Assembly (NCBI GenBank): GCA_964276235.1
Contig: CAXYEK010000001.1
Coordinates: 558,001-622,000 of the forward strand
Direction of reading: 5' to 3'
Length of the DNA stretch: 64,000 bases
DNA from: SCGC-AAA076-P13 sp964276235
Lineage (GTDB): Bacteria > Pseudomonadota > Gammaproteobacteria > Magnimaribacterales > D2472
Below are positions 57,493-64,000 of the stretch, one piece after another (the first letter of the stretch is position 1; every line of letters begins with the position of its first letter). Under the pieces are notes generated by a model that was given only the letters and a program-made list of their open reading frames with translations, had not been told where the DNA came from and ran no database searches. Position numbers and translations under genes: made by a program.

Positions 57493-58570
57493 ATATTTAG
57501 GTACTGTTCTTGTAAGTGTTGATCCTGGATTCGATGTTCTTAGGTATTTAACTGTTAGAACACTGGGTGGAACAGTTACAGCCTTACTGATTACTATTTT
57601 AATGGGACCAGCTTTTATAAATTTCCTTAAATCTATGCAATTCGAACAACATGTTCGAACAGAAGGCCCAGAGTCTCATTATAAGAAATCAGGCACTCCC
57701 ACCATGGGCGGTCTCTTAATTCTAGCTTCTTTGATAATATCCACATTACTTTGGGCTGATCTGAGTAATAGATATATTTGGGTAGTTCTTTTTGTAACTA
57801 TTTCTTTTGCCTCAGTTGGGTTTCTAGATGACTATCTTAAAATTAAAAAAAAGAGCTCTGATGGATTAACATCGATGCAAAAAATAGTGCTACAACTATT
57901 TTTTTCATCATTAATATTAATCTATTTATTTTTTTCTGCAGAAACTTCAACAGAAACTTCTTTTATCGTTCCTTTTTTCAAGGACTTATTGATACCCATG
58001 AGTCCATTTATTTTTGTTTTTACAGGCATGTTTGTATTAGTAGGTTCATCTAATGCAGTTAATCTAACTGATGGTCTAGATGGATTGGCGATACTTCCCT
58101 CTGTGCTTATAGCAGGCGCATTAGGATTGATAGCCTATAGCATGGGTAATCAGATAATTGCTGACTACTTATATTTACCTCACCTTGAACTTTCCGGAGA
58201 ACTAATAGTTTTTTGTGGAGCATTAATTGGTTCTGGGATAGGCTTTCTCTGGTACAACACATATCCTGCTCAAATATTTATGGGAGATGTTGGATCCTTA
58301 ACATTAGGAGCTATTTTAGGAATTATTGCAGTTATTTTGAGGCATGAGCTCGTATTTGCAATTATGGCAGGAGTTTTTGTTATAGAAACATTAAGTGTTG
58401 CTATTCAAGTAATTTCTTTTAAAACAAGAGGTAAAAGAGTATTTTTAATGGCACCCATCCATCACCATTATGAATTAAAGGGTTGGCCAGAGCCAAAAAT
58501 AATTGTGCGATTTTGGATTGTTACTCTTGTTTTAATTCTGATTGCATTAGCTACACTTAAATTAAGATAA
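57485..58570 (+). CDS. mraY: phospho-N-acetylmuramoyl-pentapeptide transferase MraY
   Basis: MraY makes lipid I on the inner membrane. The 361-residue protein (E. coli 360) has about ten membrane helices and the conserved blocks GTPTMGGLLILAS, GFLDDYLKI with catalytic Asp residues, SSNAVNLTDGLDGLA, FMGDVGSLTLGA and the histidine-rich APIHHHYELKGWPE. It follows murF in an overlap; murD starts seven bases later. Confidence 0.97.
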   Translation: MFEYLGTVLVSVDPGFDVLRYLTVRTLGGTVTALLITILMGPAFINFLKSMQFEQHVRTEGPESHYKKSGTPTMGGLLILASLIISTLLWADLSNRYIWVVLFVTISFASVGFLDDYLKIKKKSSDGLTSMQKIVLQLFFSSLILIYLFFSAETSTETSFIVPFFKDLLIPMSPFIFVFTGMFVLVGSSNAVNLTDGLDGLAILPSVLIAGALGLIAYSMGNQIIADYLYLPHLELSGELIVFCGALIGSGIGFLWYNTYPAQIFMGDVGSLTLGAILGIIAVILRHELVFAIMAGVFVIETLSVAIQVISFKTRGKRVFLMAPIHHHYELKGWPEPKIIVRFWIVTLVLILIALATLKLR

Positions 58571-58577
58571 ATTTTAG

Positions 58578-59603
58578 ATGAAGTCTTTGATTTATGGTTA
58601 TGGAATTACAGGACAGTCGTTTGAAAGATACCTAAAAAATTTAGATACAGATTATGATATTTTCGATAATAATATTCCTCAATACAATAGACTCGATAAT
58701 CTAGAAAACTACGACACAATATACTGTAGCCCAGGGATCCCAAAAAAAATATTTCAAAAATTAAGATCTTCAAATAATGTCCTGACAGATTTGGATATTT
58801 TTCTAGAGAGGGATGAGTCGATAAAAATTTGCATCACTGGAACTAATAGAAAAAGTACTACCTGTTTTCACTTGTCTCAAATACTTAGCAAGATAGATTC
58901 AGTTAATTTAATTGGGAATATTGGTGAGCCTATGTTGGACCATATGAATAATGGAAGTACTTATTCTATTATTGAAGTATCTAGCTATCAATTAGATAAG
59001 ATGTCTGAGAATTATATCAATTATGGTGTTCTCCTTAATATAGCTGAAGATCATCTAGATTATCATGGCAATTTTGAAGATTATAAATTAGCAAAACAAA
59101 AAATTTTAACCGCTGAGAATGTTTCTTATGAAACAGACCCTTACAAATTATGCAAATGGATAACTGGAATTGAGCCTCAATTACAAAATTTAATGGACTT
59201 ACCGTTTAGGTTTCAAAAAATAACAGACTCATTAATCAATGACTCAAAGTCTACAAATTCTAATTCTCTTATTTATGCTGTTAACAAAGCTAATATTTTT
59301 TTTAATGAAAATAACTATTCTCTTATTTTGTGCGGAGATCCAAAAAAAGAAGCATTCAGAAAACTTGAAATTAAAGGACCGAAAGAAATTTTAATATTTG
59401 GGATGCATAGAGATGAAATTTATAAATGTATTACTCATTCAGATAAATTAACTTTTAAAGACTTAAAAGACACATTAGTTTACTTAAAAAATAAAAAAAA
59501 CATTCTATTTTCACCAGGATACCCAAGTGGTAATGACTTCAAAAATTTTGAGGAAAGGGGGAGTCACTTTAATCTCTTAACAAAAGAAATTTTTAATGAA
59601 TAA
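58578..59603 (+). CDS. murD: UDP-MurNAc-L-alanine:D-glutamate ligase MurD, reduced form
   Basis: MurD adds D-Glu to UDP-MurNAc-L-Ala. The place between mraY and ftsW and the motifs VSSYQLD, DHLDYHGNFEDY, the NDSKSTN block and a C-terminal SPGYPSGNDFKNFEERG identify it. Two features are abnormal. The ATP P-loop, normally GSNGKST, reads GTNRKST with Arg91 for the key Gly (codon AGA at 58848-58850). The protein has only 341 residues against 438 in E. coli; about 60-70 residues are missing after KLAKQKI, including the usual GxHN-xxN helix region of the central domain. It may be a diverged working enzyme or a decaying one. It overlaps ftsW by eight bases. Confidence 0.88.
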   Translation: MKSLIYGYGITGQSFERYLKNLDTDYDIFDNNIPQYNRLDNLENYDTIYCSPGIPKKIFQKLRSSNNVLTDLDIFLERDESIKICITGTNRKSTTCFHLSQILSKIDSVNLIGNIGEPMLDHMNNGSTYSIIEVSSYQLDKMSENYINYGVLLNIAEDHLDYHGNFEDYKLAKQKILTAENVSYETDPYKLCKWITGIEPQLQNLMDLPFRFQKITDSLINDSKSTNSNSLIYAVNKANIFFNENNYSLILCGDPKKEAFRKLEIKGPKEILIFGMHRDEIYKCITHSDKLTFKDLKDTLVYLKNKKNILFSPGYPSGNDFKNFEERGSHFNLLTKEIFNE

Positions 59604-60705
59604 TCAAGTTAACAATCTTTTAATTCTTATACCTTTTATTTGCTTAATGTCATTGGGTTTAATTATGGTCTCTTCTGCAAGTATATATTTAGCAGATGAT
59701 ATGACAGGGAATCCTTTTTACTTTGCTTCAAGGCAAGTGCTATTTATCTCTCTTGGTGTAATTTCTATGATTTGCTTTTTATCTGTCCCTTCAGATTTTC
59801 TATTAAAATCTGATTGGATATTTATGCTAATAAGTATTGGATTGTTAATTGCATTGTTCATTCCAGATGTAGGTACAAGTGTTAATGGAAGCATAAGGTG
59901 GATAAGCTTAGGTCCCATAAATATCCAACCATCTGAAATATGTAAATTTAGCTTAATAATTTATATTTCTGGATATTCTGTTAGAAGAATGTCAGAAATT
60001 AATACATTTAGAAGCTTTTTAAAGCCACTATTACTTCTGTCAATAATTGCATTTTTAATAATGGGGCAACCAGATTTGGGATCAACTGCAATAGTATGCT
60101 TATTAGTAGTTGCAATTTTATTTTATGCAGGTATTTCATTTTTTCAATTTACGCTTTTGTCATTACTTATAACTTTCTTGGGAGTTGTTGCAATATCAAC
60201 ATCTCCTATGAGAATTGCAAGAATGATGGCATACATGGATCCTTTTGATAAAGATGTTGTCTTAAGTAGTGGGTATCAACTTTCAAACTCTCTTATTAGT
60301 ATTGGTCAAGGAGGTTGGTTTGGCTTGGGTATCGGTAATAGTTTCCAAAAGAATTTCTTTCTTCCTGAAGCACATACGGATTTTATATTTGCAATCATAG
60401 TTGAGGAACTTGGCGTACTTGGAGGTCTTTTTTTATTATTTCTTTATGTAGTTTTGTTTATAGGCATCTTAAGAATTGCATTAGATTCTCTAAAAAAAGG
60501 AAAACTATTTCAGGGATATGCCTCATTTGGAATACTTGTATTAATTGCAATCCAATCTTTATTTAACATTGCTGTTAATGTTGGACTTCTTCCAACCAAG
60601 GGATTAACTTTGCCTTTTATTAGTTACGGAGGAACTAGCATTATCATAATGATGTCTTTAATTGCTATTGTTTTGAGAATTAATAATGAAAACAAATTAA
60701 TATAA
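59596..60705 (+). CDS. ftsW: septal peptidoglycan glycosyltransferase FtsW
   Basis: FtsW is the SEDS-family glycan polymerase that works with FtsI at the septum. The 369-residue protein has about ten membrane helices and the family signatures MVSSASIYLAD, GSIRWISLGPINIQPSE, MGQPDLGSTAIV and the C-terminal PTKGLTLPFISYGGTS. The catalytic Asp region after the fourth periplasmic loop is present (FLPEAHTDFIFAIIVEELG). It overlaps murD by eight bases and is four bases before murG. Confidence 0.96.
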   Translation: MNNQVNNLLILIPFICLMSLGLIMVSSASIYLADDMTGNPFYFASRQVLFISLGVISMICFLSVPSDFLLKSDWIFMLISIGLLIALFIPDVGTSVNGSIRWISLGPINIQPSEICKFSLIIYISGYSVRRMSEINTFRSFLKPLLLLSIIAFLIMGQPDLGSTAIVCLLVVAILFYAGISFFQFTLLSLLITFLGVVAISTSPMRIARMMAYMDPFDKDVVLSSGYQLSNSLISIGQGGWFGLGIGNSFQKNFFLPEAHTDFIFAIIVEELGVLGGLFLLFLYVVLFIGILRIALDSLKKGKLFQGYASFGILVLIAIQSLFNIAVNVGLLPTKGLTLPFISYGGTSIIIMMSLIAIVLRINNENKLI

Positions 60706-60709
60706 GTAT

Positions 60710-61753
60710 ATGAAAATTTTATTATCCGCAGCAAAAACTGGTGGTCATATATACCCAGCCATTTCAGTTGGTAGTGAGCTTAAAAAAGACGGGCATGAAG
60801 TAGTATTTCTTGGATCAGGAGCTGAAATTGAACTCAACGCTCTTAAAGATAAAAATTTTTCATATTATAAAATTCCTATGGAAGGCTTTAGGGGTAAAAA
60901 TTTATTTCAAAAACTAAAATCAATGATTTTGATCCCCACTAGTATATTTAAAACAATCCTACTTATAAAAAAAGAAGGAATTGACGCAATGATTGGCTTT
61001 GGTGGTTTCATAACAGTACCTTCAGCCTTATCTTTCTTTTTAGCTAGAAAGCCTATTTTCATACATGAGCAAAATGCAATTCTAGGTACAGCAAATAAAT
61101 TAATATCTAAAATATCTAAAATAAACTTTCTTGCATTTCCTATGGAGATGGATGTGCATAATGGATTTGTATCTGGAAATCCAATTAGAGAAGGATTTAA
61201 AAAGAAATTAGAAACTCAAAAATTCGATGAAGATACCATCAACATATATGTCACTGGCGGCAGTCAGGGAGCAAAGTATATCAATGAGCAGGTTCCTAAA
61301 TGTTTCAGCAACATAAATAAAAAAATTATAATAAAACATCAATGTGGAAAAAATAATTTCTCCTATGTTCATGACCTTTATAAAAACGTTGCTATTGATG
61401 TTGAAGTAAAAGATTTTTATGAAGACCCTGAGTCTCAAATAGAGTGGGCTGATTTTGTTGTAACAAGAGCAGGCGCATTAAGCATTTCTGAGATATCCTC
61501 AATGGGAAAAGGAATGATTATGATTCCATTACCTTCCTCGATAGACAATCATCAATTCTTTAATGCAAAGCATATAGAAGATATTAAGATGGGTGTAATT
61601 CATCTTGAAAAAGATGGCTTAAATGATTTAATTGAAAAGATGTCAGAAATCATTAATCAAAAAATATACAATGATTGGAAGAATGGAAGTAGTTTTGATA
61701 ATTCAAACGCTGCCTCATTAATATCCTCAAAAGTAGTAGAGCATTTAACTTAA
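60710..61753 (+). CDS. murG: UDP-GlcNAc:lipid I N-acetylglucosaminyltransferase MurG
   Basis: MurG converts lipid I to lipid II on the cytoplasmic face. The 347-residue GT28 enzyme has the N-terminal glycine-rich loop KTGGHIYPAISVGSEL, MIGFGGFITVPSA, HEQNAILGTANKLIS, the second glycine loop VTGGSQGAKYINE, and the donor-binding ITRAGALSISEISSMG-like segment. It follows ftsW and precedes murC by four bases. Confidence 0.96.
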   Translation: MKILLSAAKTGGHIYPAISVGSELKKDGHEVVFLGSGAEIELNALKDKNFSYYKIPMEGFRGKNLFQKLKSMILIPTSIFKTILLIKKEGIDAMIGFGGFITVPSALSFFLARKPIFIHEQNAILGTANKLISKISKINFLAFPMEMDVHNGFVSGNPIREGFKKKLETQKFDEDTINIYVTGGSQGAKYINEQVPKCFSNINKKIIIKHQCGKNNFSYVHDLYKNVAIDVEVKDFYEDPESQIEWADFVVTRAGALSISEISSMGKGMIMIPLPSSIDNHQFFNAKHIEDIKMGVIHLEKDGLNDLIEKMSEIINQKIYNDWKNGSSFDNSNAASLISSKVVEHLT

Positions 61754-61757
61754 TATA

Positions 61758-63146
61758 ATGAATTTTTTTAAAAAGATTAAACATATTCACTTTGTTGGTA
61801 TTGGCGGTGCTGGAATGATAGGTATAGCTAGAGTATTGCTAAAAAAAGGGTATAAAATTTCTGGATCTGATATCAACGACTCAAATGAGCTAAAAAAAAT
61901 AAGAAAAGATGGGGCAAAGGTTTCAATTGGTCATTCAGAAAAAAATATTAAAGGCGCTAATTTAATTGTGGTTTCATCTGCCATAGATAATAAAAATCCT
62001 GAAATATATAAAGCAAAAAAAGAATCTATAACAATTATTCCAAGAGCTGAAATGCTAGGAAGTATCATGAGAGGTTATGAGAGTATTGCAGTTGCTGGGA
62101 GCCATGGAAAAACTACTACAACTAGCATGATTGCAAAAATATTTAGTGTTGCAAATCTCAGCCCAACATATGTTATCGGAGGCAAGGTTTTAAGTACAAA
62201 TGAAAACTCAGACCTTGGAGATGGAAACTATTTAATAGCAGAGGCAGATGAAAGTGATGGATCTTTTACCCATCTTCAACCGGATGTAGCTGTACTAACA
62301 AATATTGATGACGATCACTTAGTTCATTACGAGAATAATTTTGAAAACCTTTTGGACTCGTTTGTTAGTTTTTCTAATAATGTTCCATTTTATGGATATA
62401 TGGTGATAAATGAAGACGACAGAAATATAAAGAAAATAGCAAAAAGAATCTCAAGAAAACAAATTTCATTTGGAAAATCTATCGATGCTGACTTTCAAAT
62501 TCTTGATGCAATATTCGTAAATGGTAAACAATGTTTTACGTTAAAAGATAACAAAAGAGATAAAATCCATTCCTTCAAATTAAATCTTCCTGGGATTCAT
62601 AACGTATATAATGCTTCCGCATCTATTGCCGTATCGTTGGAAGAAGGAATACCTATAAAAGATATTAAAAAGGGTATAAATGATTTTTCGGGAGTTGGCA
62701 GGAGATATGAAAAACATAATTTATTAATCCATTCTAAAAAAAAGATTCTTATTGACGATTATGGCCATCATCCAATCGAAATTCTCTCAACTATAAAAGC
62801 ATTTAGAGAGGAATATCCTGATAAAAAATTATGCATGATTTTTCAACCTCACAGATTCTCCAGAACAGCTCAGTTATTTGAAGACTTTATTAAAGTCCTT
62901 AAAAAAGTAGACACATTAGTGCTATTAGATATATATGCAGCTAGTGAAAAGCCTATAAAAGGTATCGATTCAAGGACAATTGTTGAAACACTTAAGCAGG
63001 CAGGACATAAGGATATTTTTTATATTAAAAACCATGATGAAATTATAAATTTTATAAACTCAAGGTATTTAGATTTTGATATTCTTATTACTCAGGGTGC
63101 AGGAAGTGTGTCTGCAGTATGTGAAAAAATAAAAAATAAATGGTAA
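61758..63146 (+). CDS. murC: UDP-N-acetylmuramate:L-alanine ligase MurC
   Basis: MurC adds L-Ala to UDP-MurNAc, the first of the four Mur ligases. The 462-residue protein shows IHFVGIGGAGMIGIA, the P-loop VAGSHGKTTTTSMIA near residue 115, EADESDGSF, TNIDDDHLVHY, LPGIHNVYNASA and DDYGHHPIE. All motifs are intact, in contrast with MurD. It overlaps the start of ddl by seven bases. Confidence 0.97.
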   Translation: MNFFKKIKHIHFVGIGGAGMIGIARVLLKKGYKISGSDINDSNELKKIRKDGAKVSIGHSEKNIKGANLIVVSSAIDNKNPEIYKAKKESITIIPRAEMLGSIMRGYESIAVAGSHGKTTTTSMIAKIFSVANLSPTYVIGGKVLSTNENSDLGDGNYLIAEADESDGSFTHLQPDVAVLTNIDDDHLVHYENNFENLLDSFVSFSNNVPFYGYMVINEDDRNIKKIAKRISRKQISFGKSIDADFQILDAIFVNGKQCFTLKDNKRDKIHSFKLNLPGIHNVYNASASIAVSLEEGIPIKDIKKGINDFSGVGRRYEKHNLLIHSKKKILIDDYGHHPIEILSTIKAFREEYPDKKLCMIFQPHRFSRTAQLFEDFIKVLKKVDTLVLLDIYAASEKPIKGIDSRTIVETLKQAGHKDIFYIKNHDEIINFINSRYLDFDILITQGAGSVSAVCEKIKNKW

Positions 63147-64000
63147 AAATAAATAAAGTAATCGTCTTATACGGTGGCTTATCCTCTGAAAAAGAGATCT
63201 CTATTCAGAGTGGTGCAGGGATTCATAAAGCATTAATTGAACTTGGTTATAAAGCTGATTTAAAAGATATTAAAGATATCAATGATTTTGAAAAGTTAAA
63301 AAATTATGATTTAGTATTTATAGCTCTTCATGGTGTTGAAGGAGAAGGTGGAGACCTGCAAAAAACTCTTGATGATTTTAGTATTAAATATACTGGTTCA
63401 AAATCTTCAGCATGCTCAAATACATGGAATAAATGGATATTCAAAGAAATCTTAAATATAAATAGCATTTCTAATCCTCGAGGTTACAAAGTTGATGGGC
63501 TGGATATGAAAATGCAATCTCCTTTTTTAAAATTTAAAGATATTTTTGGTGAGGTTCCATCAAGCTTATTCATGAAACCTGCTGAAGACGGCTCTAGTAT
63601 AGATATTTTTGAATTAAGTAATAATGATGATTTCCAACAAGCATTAAAAATTTGTCAAAATATCAATAGACCCTTTATCTTTGAAGAGGCAATTAAGCAT
63701 AAAGAGTTTACTGTAACTATTATTAATCATGAATGCCTTCCAGTTATTGAGATTCAAACTAAAAATGAATTCTATGACTACGATGCTAAATATTTATCTA
63801 ATGAAACATCATGGTCTCAAGCCAAATTGAGTTCAGCTGATTTAAATTCAATTAATGAAATTTCTTTAAGTGCATACAAAGCTCTTAATTGTTTTGGATG
63901 GGCAAGGGTAGATATTCTCCAAGACAAAAATGGGAAATTTTATGTAATTGAAATAAATACTGTTCCAGGAATGACATCTCATAGTTGTGTGCCAAAATCA
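63140..64000 (+). CDS. ddl: D-alanine:D-alanine ligase, 3' end beyond window
   Basis: Ddl makes the D-Ala-D-Ala dipeptide used by MurF. The frame opens at the ATG overlapping the murC stop and continues to the window edge (287 codons seen). It shows VIVLYGGLSSEKEISIQSG, IALHGVEGEGGDLQ, the ATP-grasp region with FMKPAEDGSSID, and WARVDILQDKNGKFYVIEINTVPGMTSHS, which contains metal and D-Ala binding residues. Only the last part of the C-terminal domain is missing. Position after murC is standard for the dcw cluster. Confidence 0.94.
   Translation, partial: MVKINKVIVLYGGLSSEKEISIQSGAGIHKALIELGYKADLKDIKDINDFEKLKNYDLVFIALHGVEGEGGDLQKTLDDFSIKYTGSKSSACSNTWNKWIFKEILNINSISNPRGYKVDGLDMKMQSPFLKFKDIFGEVPSSLFMKPAEDGSSIDIFELSNNDDFQQALKICQNINRPFIFEEAIKHKEFTVTIINHECLPVIEIQTKNEFYDYDAKYLSNETSWSQAKLSSADLNSINEISLSAYKALNCFGWARVDILQDKNGKFYVIEINTVPGMTSHSCVPKS

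Overview
The window reads as about 64 kb of chromosome from a streamlined, AT-rich gammaproteobacterium. Almost every gene is recognisable housekeeping. The gene order is closest to what I know from Pseudomonas: rlmE-ftsH-glmM-tpiA-secG, then rimP-nusA-infB-rbfA-truB-rpsO-pnp; lolB-ispE-tRNA-Gln-prs-rplY-pth-ychF-tRNA-Met opposite hemA-prfA-prmC; gatCAB opposite mreBCD; and rsmI-rnpB-mraZ leading into the dcw cluster. Low GC, many overlapping genes, missing members of classical operons and shortened proteins suggest a free-living marine lineage of the SAR86 type. That assignment is inference from style, not a phylogenetic result. No insertion sequence, prophage, CRISPR array or acquired island was seen.

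Layout. 0-13.7 kb: transcription and translation genes (greA, rlmE, ftsH, glmM, tpiA, secG, tRNA-Leu, initiator tRNA, rimP to pnp), closed by a strong terminator. 13.8-14.3 kb: two small related membrane proteins of unknown function separated by a second strong terminator. 14.4-22.4 kb: a minus-strand operon from lolB to ychF (ychF is frameshifted), head-to-head with hemA-prfA-prmC. 22.4-26.7 kb: selO, a nitroreductase, an acyl-CoA synthetase and a MaoC-like hydratase. 26.7-34.7 kb: gatCAB, mreBCD and a short YhdP-like protein. 34.7-43.6 kb: mgtE, rpoN, lptB, lptA, kdsD, then mlaC-ibaG-murA, a DegS-type protease and a split zapE. 43.6-47.9 kb: rplM-rpsI, the bc1 complex petABC and sspA. 47.8-50.2 kb: lpoA, rsmI and the RNase P RNA. 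50.2 kb to the end: mraZ-ftsZ-rsmH-ftsL-ftsI-murE-murF-mraY-murD-ftsW-murG-murC-ddl (ddl runs off the edge).

The genes mostly build and police the cell envelope (peptidoglycan precursors, septation, LPS transport, MreBCD, LpoA, DegS) and make or quality-control the translation machinery. The petABC genes imply an aerobic respiratory chain.

The most unusual points are: ftsZ placed second in the dcw cluster, directly after mraZ; a run of four 10-base-period GTG repeats over the mraZ promoter that looks like the MraZ operator; a MurD with a substituted P-loop glycine and a missing central segment; ychF and zapE each split by a single-base frameshift in an A-run; an initiator tRNA with a U1-U72 mismatch; a tRNA-Leu gene on the strand opposite to its usual one; several head-to-head and tail-to-tail gene overlaps; and -10 boxes so close to start codons that leaderless mRNAs are likely.
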